Origin: Flagellimonas amphidinii
GTDB lineage: Bacteria > Bacteroidota > Bacteroidia > Flavobacteriales > Flavobacteriaceae
Direction of reading: 5' to 3'
NCBI RefSeq assembly: GCF_013090115.1
Contig: NZ_JABFNN010000017.1
Span: 124,001-188,000, forward strand
Length of the DNA: 64,000 bases
Under the pieces are notes generated by a model that saw only the letters and a list, made by a program, of their open reading frames with translations, did not search any database and had not been told where the DNA came from. Positions 18,381 to 28,547 of the stretch are shown piece by piece (the stretch's first letter is position 1; every line of letters starts with the position of its first letter). A program made the position numbers and the translations under genes.

Positions 18381-19034
18381 TTAGTTCTTGCTCATTGCAG
18401 ATAGCATACCTCCGTAAACCCCGTTCAAAGAAGAAAGGTTAGTTGCCAAAGATTCCATTTGCTCTTTCAATGCACCAGCATTTTGTACAACTTCTTCGTT
18501 GATAGAAGCTTGACGGCTAGCGCTTTCCAATTGTACTTTGTACAAGCTGTTCAAAGACTCCATTTGAGCAGCAGCGTGAGACAATTCTTCAGAGTATTTC
18601 TTAGTGTGTTGGATAGCATCTGTAGTAGGGGCAATGCTCTTAGCAGCTCCTTCAAAATTTTTGATGCTGTCACCCAAACTTGAAAAAAGCTCTGAATCGA
18701 TGTTAGCTTCTTTAAGAAGGTCATCCAATTTTCTAGAAAGGATTCCTTCAGCTTCTTGAGCATCTTTAGCTTCTTGCTTTTTCTTGGAATCTTTTTGACC
18801 ACCGGCCAATTCTGGGTAAACCAAAGACCAATCGTACTCATCATCTACTGGTTCAAATGCAGAGATAGCAAAAATCAATGCTTCAGTAATTAGTCCAACT
18901 GCAAGAAGAAGCCCACCTGTAAGTGGTCCAAACTCCCAGTGAAGGATCTTGAACAATGCACCAATAATTACTACCGATGCTCCAAGCCCGTAGGCCATGT
19001 TAAACAGTTTTTTTGTTGATTTTGACTGTGCCAT
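18381..19034 (-). CDS. gldL: Gliding motility / T9SS motor protein GldL
   Basis: A 217-residue inner-membrane protein. Two N-terminal transmembrane helices (about residues 12-60, including GASVVIIGALFKILHWEFG) are followed by a cytoplasmic helical tail (residues 75-215). GldL pentamers with GldM dimers use the proton gradient to drive gliding and type IX secretion. The charged residues in the membrane helices expected for proton coupling are visible. The gene lies 64 bp upstream of gldM. Confidence 0.95.
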   Translation of the reverse strand: MAQSKSTKKLFNMAYGLGASVVIIGALFKILHWEFGPLTGGLLLAVGLITEALIFAISAFEPVDDEYDWSLVYPELAGGQKDSKKKQEAKDAQEAEGILSRKLDDLLKEANIDSELFSSLGDSIKNFEGAAKSIAPTTDAIQHTKKYSEELSHAAAQMESLNSLYKVQLESASRQASINEEVVQNAGALKEQMESLATNLSSLNGVYGGMLSAMSKN

Positions 19035-19122
19035 AATTCTAGTTTTAATTAAGTTATATAAAATAAGTATTTGGTTACTACTCTTGTGAATTTATATAAT
19101 GCTCTCTGTTTATATATTGTTT

Positions 19123-20496
19123 TTATAATCCACTACCGTTTGTGGAATCTTCTTCACCCATATAATCCTGTACCGTTCTGAAGCCGATGTAACTTCTGGC
19201 AGAATCTTGGTACTCGTAATCACGTGTACTTACTTGAAGGAAGTAAGCCACATCTTTCCATGAACCTCCACGAATTACTTTTCTCTTGTTTTGCCCTGAG
19301 CCAACATTTGGGTTCATAGTTGATAGGTATTCATAGGCTCCTTGATCAAAACTGGAGCTTGTCCATTCAGATACGTTACCAGCCATGTTATAAAGATTGT
19401 AATCATTTGGCTCAAAGGACTTAGCCTCAACAGTGTACAACGCAGCATCTGCAGCATAATCACCTCTCTGTGGCTTAAAATTGGCCATAAAACAACCTGT
19501 ATCGCTAATTACGTAAGGACCACCCCATGGGTATGTTCCTCCTTCAATACCACCTCTAGCTGCATATTCCCATTCTGCCTCTGTAGGCAATCTAAATTGG
19601 TTCACAAATTGTTTACCACGACTTTTTTGATCATCGTTTTTAAACTTGGTTCTCCAATTACAAAATGCCTTGGCTTGCATCCAGTTAACTCCTACAACAG
19701 GATATTCACTGTAAGCATCGTGCCAGAAATAGTCATTATGCATGGGTTCGTTATACGAGTATTCAAAATCACGAATCCATACTGTAGTATCTGGATAGAT
19801 TTCCAACTCTTCATGCTTGATGAAATCTTTTCTACTACCGGTTCTTGCCCTTGCAGCAGCTTCGATATCCATCCAACTGTACTTATATTTTAATTGGGTA
19901 ACATCAATGGAACGCAATCCATTATAACTTTCCTCTTCCGGCAGATATAATGAATCCATTACTTCTGCGTAATACTCATCTGGATATTCCGATGTATCCC
20001 AAACCAAATCTACATCCGTATTTAAAGCTCTGCCTTCATAACCAGTCTCTCCAAGACCAGCATAATTGTCCAGCATATACTTTTCGTAAACGGATATTTT
20101 TGTGGTATCTGTGTCTTTAAAACCATACTCTCCAATACCTTCATCTTCAGGACCTAGTCCTAATTCATCAGCCAAGATGGCCAATTTTGTTCTGGCAATG
20201 GAATCCTTTACCCACTCCACGAACTGTCGATACTCGCTATTGGTGATTTCCGTATCGTCCATATAAAAGGAACGCACAGTAACTGTTCTTGTGGGAGCGT
20301 TCGATACTTTTGCCTGATCTTCCTCAGCCTTACCCATTACAAATGAGCCTCGGGGTATCAATTCCATTCCGTAGGGTTTTTCTGGATGCCACTTTTTTCC
20401 AGGGGCCCCAACAAGTTCACCTTTGGACTGCGATTTTGACCCGCAACTAGCAAGCAAAAAAACAAGTGCTATAGATGAATAGAATAGCTTTCTCAT
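19123..20496 (-). CDS. gldK: Gliding motility / T9SS lipoprotein GldK
   Basis: A 457-residue outer-membrane lipoprotein (lipobox LLASC18) of the formylglycine-generating-enzyme/sulfatase-modifying fold: GSFVMGKAEEDQ, then FRLPTEAEWEYAARGG and NVSEWTSSSF, ending VIRGGSWKD and IGFRTV. GldK pairs with GldN to form the periplasmic ring of T9SS and is not expected to be an active FGE. It is the first gene of gldKLMN, with an 88-bp gap before gldL. Confidence 0.95.
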   Translation of the reverse strand: MRKLFYSSIALVFLLASCGSKSQSKGELVGAPGKKWHPEKPYGMELIPRGSFVMGKAEEDQAKVSNAPTRTVTVRSFYMDDTEITNSEYRQFVEWVKDSIARTKLAILADELGLGPEDEGIGEYGFKDTDTTKISVYEKYMLDNYAGLGETGYEGRALNTDVDLVWDTSEYPDEYYAEVMDSLYLPEEESYNGLRSIDVTQLKYKYSWMDIEAAARARTGSRKDFIKHEELEIYPDTTVWIRDFEYSYNEPMHNDYFWHDAYSEYPVVGVNWMQAKAFCNWRTKFKNDDQKSRGKQFVNQFRLPTEAEWEYAARGGIEGGTYPWGGPYVISDTGCFMANFKPQRGDYAADAALYTVEAKSFEPNDYNLYNMAGNVSEWTSSSFDQGAYEYLSTMNPNVGSGQNKRKVIRGGSWKDVAYFLQVSTRDYEYQDSARSYIGFRTVQDYMGEEDSTNGSGL

Positions 20497-20615
20497 ACTT
20501 TAGGTTAAATTTTCGATTTAAGATTACAAACTGTACAACACAAATTCATTACTCTCAAAACTGCATTTTGAATAATTTATTGTGCAAGAACAGTTAATGC
20601 CTAAAATTAATTTGT

Positions 20616-21773
20616 TCAGGTAAAGCCTTTCCTATAGGCTTTAAACCACCTCTCTGGAATGTTTTGGTTGCATGCATCCAAATAGTCCCCTTCGGTGCAA
20701 GGTAATAACGCAGGTGAATTTGTTTTAGTATGTTCCGGTAAAATTGATGGTACTTCTACCCACCAACGTTCGGTAACATGACTCTTGTAGAACACTAATT
20801 CTTCTGTATCCGTGGGAACGGTAAACTTGGTAAAATCCTCACTCTTGGAACTGGGGTATTCTTTTATCCTAAAACTCAATCCTTCTATAAAGTACCAGAT
20901 AATCTGGGCAACCATCTGAAAGGCTTGAGGCGAATTCTCCCCCTCATAAATACCGAATAGGGATACTTTATCACTTATTCCTGCATAACGGGCTATGGCA
21001 CATATTTCCCTCCCCGTAAATCCATTCGGAGAAAAATTTGGAGACATTCCCATTTCACCGGCCCTAATGGCACGAAGATCTAAACTTACAATATGGCTGC
21101 TTCTCAATATAGGTTCTGCCAATTCAATATTTGCAGCAATTTCTCCTAAACGGTAGGCATCAAAAAAGAGACGCTCCATCAAATCAATTTCCTCTTGGGC
21201 ATTAAAATAACTTTGATAACCTATATTGGAAAAATTGAAAAGATTGTTTGGCTTGTCGGTTATGATCCTACTCATATAGGAATGTGAAGAAATCAACTCA
21301 TCATCATCACCAAAATCAAAACGACTGTCAATGGACACTAAGTTGACCATTTCCTTTATTTTATCGAAAGCCCTATAGGTTGGAAAAGTAATATCTTGCG
21401 TTGCACCTATTATAATAGGTATAATATTTTCTTCGAGAAGACCTGCCGCAATTTCCTTGACCACAAAGTAGGTATCCTCAACGGTATCGCCTTCCTCTAC
21501 ATTGCCCAAATCAATGATGGTTGAATTCCAATTGCCCATCATTAAGCGGTACAATTGAATTCGAATCTCATCAACCTTTAATTTTTCAGGTTTTTTCTCG
21601 AAAGCGTTTCTGGATTCCAACACCCCGAAGATGGCCACCGTGGCATTGGCAAATACCGGAAGTCCGTCTTTTTTGGTGTGCATATGGATATTATTGCCCA
21701 GCGCTTGAGGTGGTAATAATTCTGAAAACGCCAGTACTTTGTCCTTAACAGGAACCAAAAAATCGAATGCCAT
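20616..21773 (-). CDS. Arginase/formimidoylglutamase-fold protein with a depleted metal site
   Basis: A 385-residue ureohydrolase-superfamily protein. The catalytic motifs are eroded: GGDHS appears as GATQD (123-127), DAHxD as DSRFD (149-153) and the SxDxDxxDP motif as SLDLRAIR (230-237). Asp149, Asp153 and Asp232 remain, but both metal-binding histidines and one aspartate are lost, so ordinary Mn-dependent amidino hydrolysis is doubtful. Automatic pipelines often call it formimidoylglutamase. It starts 1 bp after topA and precedes gldK. This topA-ureohydrolase-gldK order recurs in flavobacteria, which suggests a role tied to envelope or secretion rather than amino-acid breakdown; that role is inference. 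Confidence 0.8.
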   Translation of the reverse strand: MAFDFLVPVKDKVLAFSELLPPQALGNNIHMHTKKDGLPVFANATVAIFGVLESRNAFEKKPEKLKVDEIRIQLYRLMMGNWNSTIIDLGNVEEGDTVEDTYFVVKEIAAGLLEENIIPIIIGATQDITFPTYRAFDKIKEMVNLVSIDSRFDFGDDDELISSHSYMSRIITDKPNNLFNFSNIGYQSYFNAQEEIDLMERLFFDAYRLGEIAANIELAEPILRSSHIVSLDLRAIRAGEMGMSPNFSPNGFTGREICAIARYAGISDKVSLFGIYEGENSPQAFQMVAQIIWYFIEGLSFRIKEYPSSKSEDFTKFTVPTDTEELVFYKSHVTERWWVEVPSILPEHTKTNSPALLPCTEGDYLDACNQNIPERWFKAYRKGFT

Positions 21774-21774
21774 A

Positions 21775-24264
21775 TTATTTTTTAGCTTTTGCCTTGGCTT
21801 TGGTTTTCTTTTTAGGTGATTTCTTTTCGATTAGTGCCTTTGCTTCTTCCAAAGAGACTTTGGTGGCGTCAACATCTTTTGAAAGTTCAACTTTGACTCT
21901 ACCCTTAATAATGTTATGCCTCCCCCATCTCGCTTTTTCTATCCGAATTTTTTCTTCAGGCCACTCCTGTACCAATTTTTCAGCTTCCTTGATTTTTTTG
22001 GCCTCGATAAGTTCTACAATATCGGATTGGGAAAGATTGTCAAAATCATACTTCTTGTTCACATTAATGAACATTCCATCCCATTTGATGAAAGGCCCAA
22101 ACCTCCCTTTTCCTTTAGTTACCTCTTTTCCTTCATAGGTAGCAATTGGAGCATCGGCTTTTTGCTTTTCCTTGATCAAGACAATAGCCCTATCCAAATC
22201 TACATCAAAAGCGCTTTCACCTTGGGCCAGGGAAATGAACTTTTTTCCAAATCGAACATAAGGACCGTATCTTCCTACATTGGCCTCAATTTCTTCTCCT
22301 TCATAAACTCCTAATTTTCGTGGGAGCTCAAAAAGGTCCATGGCTTCTTCAAACGTAATGGTATTGATGGATTGGTCTGGCAATAAACTTGCAAACAATG
22401 GTTTCTCCTCTTCATCAACAGTTCCAATTTGAACCATAGGCCCAAAACGACCCAACCTTGCCGCTACTTGTCTACCTGATTTTGGATCAACTCCCAAAAT
22501 ACGTTCTCCACTTGCCCTTTCTGCATTTTCTTCAACTTCGATGACATTAGGATGAAAATCTTTGTAGAACGTTTTCATCATTTCCTGCCAATCCTCATCA
22601 CCCGCAGCTATCTCATCAAAATCCTCTTCTACCTGAGCAGTGAAGTTATAATCCAAAATTCTGGTAAAGTGATTCACCAAAAAGTCGTTTACGATCATTC
22701 CGATATCGGTAGGCACCAACTTTCCTTTGTCCGAACCAATCATCTCAGAAAGTTTTTTCTCCAAAAGCTCACCGTTCTCAAGAACCAATTGAGCATATTT
22801 ACGTTCCGTCCCCTCTACTGTTCCTTTTTCCACATATCCTCTATTTTGAATTGTGGAGATGGTAGGCGCATAGGTTGATGGTCTTCCAATGCCAAGCTCT
22901 TCCAACTTTTTGACCAGTGATGCCTCTGTATAACGATAGGGAGGCCTGGTGAAACGCTCCGTGGCAGTTATATATATATTGTGCAATGCTTCCCCAATCT
23001 GCATGGCCGGAAGCATCCCTTCTTGTTCTTCAGCCTTATCTTCTTCATCGGTGCCTTCCAAATATACCTTCAGAAATCCATCAAACTTTACCACTTCACC
23101 ATTGGCAGTAAATTCTTCCTTGTGCGAACTGGCTTTAATTTTTACATTGGTGCGTTCCAGCTCGGCATCACTCATTTGTGAAGCCAAAGTACGCTTCCAG
23201 ATAAGTTCGTACAATTTAGCCTGATCTCGTTCCAACGAAGGAGACTGTAACTTCATATCCGTAGGGCGAATAGCTTCGTGCGCTTCTTGTGCTCCTTTTG
23301 ATTTTCCGGTATAGTTTCGAACTTGACTATACGATTCTCCATAATTTTGAACGATGGCATCTTTAGCAGCATTCAAAGCCTCATTGGAAAGATTGACGCT
23401 ATCCGTTCTCATGTAGGTAATTAAACCGGCTTCGTACAAGCGTTGGGCCACCTGCATGGTACGGCTAACTGAAAAATATAATTTTCGTGAAGCCTCTTGC
23501 TGCAAAGTTGATGTGGTAAAAGGAGGTGCTGGAGATTTTTTTGCAGGTTTTTTGTCCAGTGTGGCGACTGAAAAATCAGCCCCAATATTTTGTTTGAGAA
23601 AAGCTTCGGCTGCTTCTTTGGTTGGAAAAGTCTTGTTCAGTTTTGCTGAAAAAGCACTCCCATTGGCTGTTTTGAATTCGGCCTTGATCCTGAATGAAGC
23701 TTCTGGAGTAAACCCTTCGATTTCCCTTTCTCGTTCAACAATCAATCGCACTGCAACAGATTGTACCCTACCCGCGGAAAGTCCAGGTTTGATTTTTTTC
23801 CAAAGCACAGGTGAAAGTTCATAGCCCACCAATCGGTCTAAAACCCTTCTGGCCTGCTGTGCGTTCACCAAATTATAGTTGATCTCCCGTGGGTTCTCAA
23901 TCGCTTTTTGGATAGCAGATTTAGTGATGGAATTGAAAACTATTCGCTTGGTCTTGCTTTTATCCAATTTAAGCTCTTCGGCCAAATGCCATGAAATGGC
24001 TTCTCCTTCGCGGTCTTCATCACTGGCCAACCATATGGTCTCGGCTTTTTGGGCGAGTTCTCTTAGCTTTTTAACCAAAGCCTTTTTTTCTCGATCAACA
24101 GTATATTTTGGTTTAAAGTCATTCTCCACATCCACACCTAACTCTTTGGATGGAAGATCTACAATATGTCCAAAACTGGATTCAACTTGGTATTCCTTCC
24201 CTAAAAATCGTTCAATGGTCTTTGCCTTTGCCGGGGACTCAACAATTACTAAATTCTTTGGCAT
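21775..24264 (-). CDS. topA: DNA topoisomerase I
   Basis: An 829-residue type IA topoisomerase that relaxes negative supercoils. The start is the ATG giving MPKNLVIVESPAKAKT; 11 further in-frame codons upstream are not typical. The Toprim domain (ESPAKAKTIE, SDEDREGEAISWHL), the catalytic Tyr in GLITYMRTDSVNL and the central gate domain are present. The C-terminus has several Topo_C repeats (GRFGPMVQIG, GRYGPYVRFG, GRFGPFIKWDG) without zinc-finger cysteines, then a Lys/Ala-rich tail. It leads directly into the arginase-fold gene (1-bp gap). Confidence 0.96.
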   Translation of the reverse strand: MPKNLVIVESPAKAKTIERFLGKEYQVESSFGHIVDLPSKELGVDVENDFKPKYTVDREKKALVKKLRELAQKAETIWLASDEDREGEAISWHLAEELKLDKSKTKRIVFNSITKSAIQKAIENPREINYNLVNAQQARRVLDRLVGYELSPVLWKKIKPGLSAGRVQSVAVRLIVEREREIEGFTPEASFRIKAEFKTANGSAFSAKLNKTFPTKEAAEAFLKQNIGADFSVATLDKKPAKKSPAPPFTTSTLQQEASRKLYFSVSRTMQVAQRLYEAGLITYMRTDSVNLSNEALNAAKDAIVQNYGESYSQVRNYTGKSKGAQEAHEAIRPTDMKLQSPSLERDQAKLYELIWKRTLASQMSDAELERTNVKIKASSHKEEFTANGEVVKFDGFLKVYLEGTDEEDKAEEQEGMLPAMQIGEALHNIYITATERFTRPPYRYTEASLVKKLEELGIGRPSTYAPTISTIQNRGYVEKGTVEGTERKYAQLVLENGELLEKKLSEMIGSDKGKLVPTDIGMIVNDFLVNHFTRILDYNFTAQVEEDFDEIAAGDEDWQEMMKTFYKDFHPNVIEVEENAERASGERILGVDPKSGRQVAARLGRFGPMVQIGTVDEEEKPLFASLLPDQSINTITFEEAMDLFELPRKLGVYEGEEIEANVGRYGPYVRFGKKFISLAQGESAFDVDLDRAIVLIKEKQKADAPIATYEGKEVTKGKGRFGPFIKWDGMFINVNKKYDFDNLSQSDIVELIEAKKIKEAEKLVQEWPEEKIRIEKARWGRHNIIKGRVKVELSKDVDATKVSLEEAKALIEKKSPKKKTKAKAKAKK

Positions 24265-24332
24265 GCACTGGGTTTTGAGGTAACAAAAGTATACCAATTT
24301 TTCGATTTTGGATTTTTCTCAAAACCAATCAC

Positions 24333-24363
24333 AAAAAAATATCCCGCTAAAAACGGGATATTT
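24333..24363 (-). terminator. Terminator after the LVIVD lipoprotein gene
   Basis: The minus strand reads AAATATCCCG, a 7-base loop, CGGGATATTT continuing into a T tract. It is a perfect 10-bp stem 22 bp after the stop and insulates topA. Confidence 0.82.
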
Positions 24364-24384
24364 CACTCAATTATTGCACCTTTT

Positions 24385-25638
24385 TTAATCCAACCCAATT
24401 TGGCTGATAAGCTTTATTTCGTCGTCCAAGTATTCGTATTGGTAGAGCACATCGTCCCCAACCATAATCAAATGGCTTTCCAACGGAATGACATCAAACG
24501 TAACAATATCTTTAAAATGGTTTAACTCAACCAAATTTTCAATATCAGTTTTATCGTATACTTTAAGTCCAGAACTTCCGTCACAGACAAATAGCTTTTC
24601 ATCCCTAATACCAAGCCCGTACGGTTCGTCCATAGGATAATCTATGGCCAACTCTGGCTTGGTAATATCAGATATATCAACAATGAAAAGACCACTTTCC
24701 AAAGCGCCACAGTTATTTCCGCCTCTAAGCGTCACATAAGCATGGTCTCCGTCCACAACAACAGGATCGCAGGCCGTACCGTGTTCAAATTCTGAGACAA
24801 AAGTTGGAGTGGCCGGGTTGGTAATGTCATAAATATACATCCCTCTCATACTGCCCAAGAACAAATGATTACCCCGATTAAAAATTGTTTCAATATCAAA
24901 ACCTGCATATACATCTTCTAAATCCTGTGGGTTTTCCAAATTGGAAATGTTGAACACATTAATATTGTGACTATCTACAGCATAGAGATAATCGGCAACT
25001 ATTTTGAAGCGAGCCAGAGAACCTCCTTCTCCGGTACCTCCGTCTGCGGACTCGGCAAGAGCCATATCATCAAAAAAGATTCCTCCTCCGTTTCGCCCAT
25101 CTACTTCAGATATCAATCTTCTTTCTGTAGTTGTTTCCCACCCAACTAAAATTTCATTTTCATAATCGTAGCCTTCATTTTCAATAATGTCCGCCTCCAA
25201 TGGCCAAAAAATGTTGTTGTACAATACATTCTCCAAACGGTTTACCTGTTTGATATTGTTGATGTCAGATATATCAATGACCACTAAGTCCATAAGACTA
25301 TCCGCATATAGGTAATCATCCTTTACAGAGATATCCACATTGCCCGGAATTTTTATAAAAGCAATCTTAACAGGTTGTTGGTTATTGCTGTTATCAATAA
25401 CATGCACTCCTTGATACTTGTCGTTAATGAAAATATAATCTTGGTAAGTGTATACTTTTCCTGACTCATCAATAGGTCTTGGCGCAACGATGTCCACACT
25501 GTCAGCAAATTCCGCCTTAGTGATGACCAAAGGTCTTGCCACCAAATATTCGGCATATTTATCATCACTGTTGTCATCATCACAGGAAACGAACAGTAAA
25601 ATAGCAAGCGGCAATAACAATAAGATTTTCTTTTTCAT
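24385..25638 (-). CDS. LVIVD-repeat beta-propeller lipoprotein
   Basis: A 417-residue lipoprotein (lipobox LFVSC19 followed by an Asp-rich linker). Several LVIVD-type repeats are visible: GVHVIDNSNNQQP, DLVVIDISDINNI, NINVFNISNLENP, GMYIYDITNPATP and GLFIVDISDITKP, which together would build a beta-propeller. LVIVD proteins are envelope or surface proteins of unknown function, with no catalytic residues known. It is monocistronic, divergent from miaB, with its own terminator. Confidence 0.85.
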   Translation of the reverse strand: MKKKILLLLPLAILLFVSCDDDNSDDKYAEYLVARPLVITKAEFADSVDIVAPRPIDESGKVYTYQDYIFINDKYQGVHVIDNSNNQQPVKIAFIKIPGNVDISVKDDYLYADSLMDLVVIDISDINNIKQVNRLENVLYNNIFWPLEADIIENEGYDYENEILVGWETTTERRLISEVDGRNGGGIFFDDMALAESADGGTGEGGSLARFKIVADYLYAVDSHNINVFNISNLENPQDLEDVYAGFDIETIFNRGNHLFLGSMRGMYIYDITNPATPTFVSEFEHGTACDPVVVDGDHAYVTLRGGNNCGALESGLFIVDISDITKPELAIDYPMDEPYGLGIRDEKLFVCDGSSGLKVYDKTDIENLVELNHFKDIVTFDVIPLESHLIMVGDDVLYQYEYLDDEIKLISQIGLD

Positions 25639-25730
25639 AGTTGTTTAAGTTTTTTGATGGAATTACAGCCTTTAGATAAAAACCCTTAAACAAAGTTGCG
25701 TTTAAATTTGGTTAAAATTTACCTGTCAAA

Positions 25731-25762
25731 TTGTCACTAAAGTGGAATAAGCACTATCTTTG
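25731..25762 (+). promoter_or_regulatory. Bacteroidota promoter of the miaB operon
   Basis: TTG (25731-25733) and TATCTTTG (25755-25762) match the -33 and TAnnTTTG -7 elements with a 21-bp spacer. The ATG of miaB is 17 bases downstream. Confidence 0.65.
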
Positions 25763-25779
25763 CTGCCCATTAAATCAAA

Positions 25780-27243
25780 ATGATCAAGGACGAAGGCATA
25801 GAGAAAATTATAGACGAGAGTCAACAGGGAAGCACCTTAGAGCTAGAGAAAAATGAAAAGAACACCCGCAAGCTTTATATAGAAAGTTACGGCTGTCAGA
25901 TGAATTTTTCCGATAGCGAAATCGTAGCTTCCATCTTGGCCAAAGAAGGTTTCAATACCACCCAGGAACTTGAAGAGGCAGACTTGGTACTGGTCAATAC
26001 TTGTTCCATTCGCGAAAAGGCTGAGCAGACCGTTAGAAAGCGTTTGGAGAAATTCAACGCCGTAAAGAAAACAAACCCGGGAATGAAGGTGGGTGTACTG
26101 GGCTGTATGGCAGAGCGACTCAAAAGTAAGTTCCTAGAAGAAGAAAAAATAGTGGACATGGTCGTGGGGCCAGATGCCTATAAGGACCTCCCCAACCTTA
26201 TCCAAGAAATTGATGAGGGCAGAAATGCCGTAAATGTTATCCTTTCCAAGGATGAAACCTATGGTGATGTTGCCCCAGTTCGACTCAATTCCAACGGAGT
26301 AACAGCATTCGTGTCCATCACCCGTGGATGTGATAATATGTGTACTTTTTGCGTGGTGCCCTTTACCCGCGGAAGAGAGCGAAGCAGAGACCCACAATCC
26401 ATATTGAAAGAGGTAAATGACCTATGGGAAAGAGGGTTTAAAGAGATTACCTTATTGGGACAAAATGTGGATAGTTATCTCTGGTACGGCGGCGGTTTGA
26501 AGAAAGACTTTGAGAAGGCTTCTGAAATGCAAAAAGCCACTTCGGTAAACTTTGCCAAACTGTTGGAATTGGTGGCACAGGCACAGCCGAAAATGAGAAT
26601 TCGTTTTTCTACCTCAAATCCTCAGGACATGACCTTGGATGTTATTGAGACCATGGCCCAATATGAGAATATTTGCAACTACATTCATTTGCCTGTCCAA
26701 AGTGGAAGCAATCGTATCTTGAAGGCCATGAACCGTCTGCATACACGCGAGGAATACTTTGAACTCATTGATAACATTCGAAAAATTATTCCAGATTGCG
26801 CCATCAGCCAAGATATGATCGCTGGCTTTCCTACGGAGACCGAAGAGGACCATCAAGATACTTTAAGTCTTATGGAATACGTGAAATATGATTTTGGTTT
26901 CATGTTTGCCTATTCCGAAAGACCGGGCACATTGGCGGCCAGAAAATTGGAAGATGACATTCCTGAAGACACCAAAAAAAGACGTCTACGGGAGATTATA
27001 GAACTGCAGCAACAACATGGACTCCTCCGCACACAACAACATGTTGGCAAAACTGAAGAAGTCCTGATTGAAGGCTCTTCAAAAAAATCTGACGCCCACT
27101 GGATGGGTCGTAATTCTCAAAACACCGTTGTGGTCTTTCCAAAGGAAAATTACAAAATAGGTGATTTTGTCGACGTAAAAATCAATGATTGTACCTCAGC
27201 CACCCTTATCGGGGAAGCAGTGGAATATTCAAAGAACAACTAA
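25780..27243 (+). CDS. miaB: tRNA-2-methylthio-N6-dimethylallyladenosine synthase MiaB
   Basis: A 487-residue methylthiotransferase that adds the ms2 group to i6A37 of tRNAs reading UNN codons. Order: UPF0004 domain with auxiliary cluster ligands Cys39 (ESYGCQMN), Cys75 (VNTCSIRE) and Cys109 (LGCMAE); radical SAM domain with Cys184-x3-Cys188-x2-Cys191 ([15 protein letters not shown]); C-terminal TRAM domain (VLIEGSSKK to IGEAVEY). All six cluster cysteines are intact. The first gene of an operon reaching secG. Confidence 0.96.
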   Translation: MIKDEGIEKIIDESQQGSTLELEKNEKNTRKLYIESYGCQMNFSDSEIVASILAKEGFNTTQELEEADLVLVNTCSIREKAEQTVRKRLEKFNAVKKTNPGMKVGVLGCMAERLKSKFLEEEKIVDMVVGPDAYKDLPNLIQEIDEGRNAVNVILSKDETYGDVAPVRLNSNGVTAFVSITRGCDNMCTFCVVPFTRGRERSRDPQSILKEVNDLWERGFKEITLLGQNVDSYLWYGGGLKKDFEKASEMQKATSVNFAKLLELVAQAQPKMRIRFSTSNPQDMTLDVIETMAQYENICNYIHLPVQSGSNRILKAMNRLHTREEYFELIDNIRKIIPDCAISQDMIAGFPTETEEDHQDTLSLMEYVKYDFGFMFAYSERPGTLAARKLEDDIPEDTKKRRLREIIELQQQHGLLRTQQHVGKTEEVLIEGSSKKSDAHWMGRNSQNTVVVFPKENYKIGDFVDVKINDCTSATLIGEAVEYSKNN

Positions 27244-27244
27244 T

Positions 27245-28516
27245 ATGGAGAACATTCAATCCATAAAACAACGGTTCGAGCTTATCGGAAATGACATCAA
27301 GCTCAACCGTGCTCTTGAAAAGGCAATCCAGGTGGCACCAACCGACATTTCCGTTTTGGTTACTGGGGAAAGCGGAGTTGGAAAAGAATCGATTCCTAAA
27401 ATTATACATTCCCTATCCCACCGAAAGCACGCAAAATATATTGCCGTAAACTGTGGAGCCATTCCCGAAGGCACTATTGACAGTGAGCTTTTTGGTCACG
27501 AAAAAGGAGCCTTTACCGGAGCAACACAAACCCGTAACGGTTATTTTGAAGTAGCTGATGGTGGAACCATTTTTTTGGATGAAGTGGGGGAATTGCCCTT
27601 GACCACCCAGGTTAGGTTATTAAGGGTTTTAGAGAACGGCGAATTCCTAAAAGTAGGGTCTTCCAATGTTCAAAAGACAGATGTTCGTATAGTTGCGGCC
27701 ACTAATATCAATATGTTTGAGGCCATTAAAAAAGAAAAATTCAGGGAGGATCTGTACTATCGCTTAAGCACGGTTGAAATCAATATTCCTCCGCTACGTG
27801 AACGTCAGGCAGATATTCATTTATTGTTCAGAAAATTTGCATCGGATTTTGGTCAGAAATATAAAATGCCCACCATCCGGTTGGACGATGATGCCATACA
27901 ACTATTGCTAAAATACCGTTGGCCCGGAAATATTCGTCAGTTACGAAATATCGCAGAGCAGATTTCAGTACTTGAAGAACACAGAAATATTTCGGCATCC
28001 ACCCTAAACGGCTATCTCCCCAATGCTGGAAACACTAATCTGCCAGCCGTGGTGGGAGAAACTAAAAAAGAAAGTGATTTCAGTAATGAAAGAGAGATTC
28101 TTTACAAGGTGTTGTTTGATATGAAGAGTGACCTCAACGACTTGAAAAAACTCACTCTGGAGCTTCTAAAAAATAATGATTCAGAAAAAGTGCAAGAGGA
28201 AAACGAAACCTTGATCCAGAAAATCTACGGAAACAAAGAAGAAGCTGCCACCCATGAAGAAAGCCCCATGACCGAGGTTCTCCATTTACCGGAACCAGTT
28301 ATGGAAACAGCCGTGCCCATTGTTCAGTCGCAAGAAGACCGTTACCATTTTGCCGAAGAGATCCAAGAAGAAGAAACCTTATCTTTACAGGAAAAGGAAA
28401 TAGAACTTATTAAAAAATCGTTGGAACGGAATAGAGGTAAAAGAAAAGCGGCAGCTGCAGAACTTGGTATTTCTGAACGGACACTCTATCGAAAAATAAA
28501 ACAATACGACCTATAA
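27245..28516 (+). CDS. Sigma-54-dependent activator without receiver domain
   Basis: A 423-residue bacterial enhancer-binding protein from ATG 27245, directly after the miaB stop. The AAA+ domain begins almost at the N-terminus: Walker A GESGVGKE (41-48), the sigma-54-contact loop GAFTGA (88-93), Walker B GGTIFLDE (106-113) and the arginine-finger region. There is no receiver, GAF or PAS input domain. An acidic linker of about 120 residues (about 270-390) leads to a Fis-type HTH (RKAAAAELGISERTLYRKIK). It would open RpoN promoters, with activity set by expression or a partner protein. Its targets are unknown; RpoN is not in the window. Confidence 0.92.
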   Translation: MENIQSIKQRFELIGNDIKLNRALEKAIQVAPTDISVLVTGESGVGKESIPKIIHSLSHRKHAKYIAVNCGAIPEGTIDSELFGHEKGAFTGATQTRNGYFEVADGGTIFLDEVGELPLTTQVRLLRVLENGEFLKVGSSNVQKTDVRIVAATNINMFEAIKKEKFREDLYYRLSTVEINIPPLRERQADIHLLFRKFASDFGQKYKMPTIRLDDDAIQLLLKYRWPGNIRQLRNIAEQISVLEEHRNISASTLNGYLPNAGNTNLPAVVGETKKESDFSNEREILYKVLFDMKSDLNDLKKLTLELLKNNDSEKVQEENETLIQKIYGNKEEAATHEESPMTEVLHLPEPVMETAVPIVQSQEDRYHFAEEIQEEETLSLQEKEIELIKKSLERNRGKRKAAAAELGISERTLYRKIKQYDL

Positions 28517-28547
28517 TCAGCCGAACCTACTAAAAGAAACAACATTG

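Noticed and set aside
19342-19893. 183-codon plus-strand frame inside gldK
   Set aside because: Antisense to a well-identified GldK, with no recognisable domain; a coding shadow.
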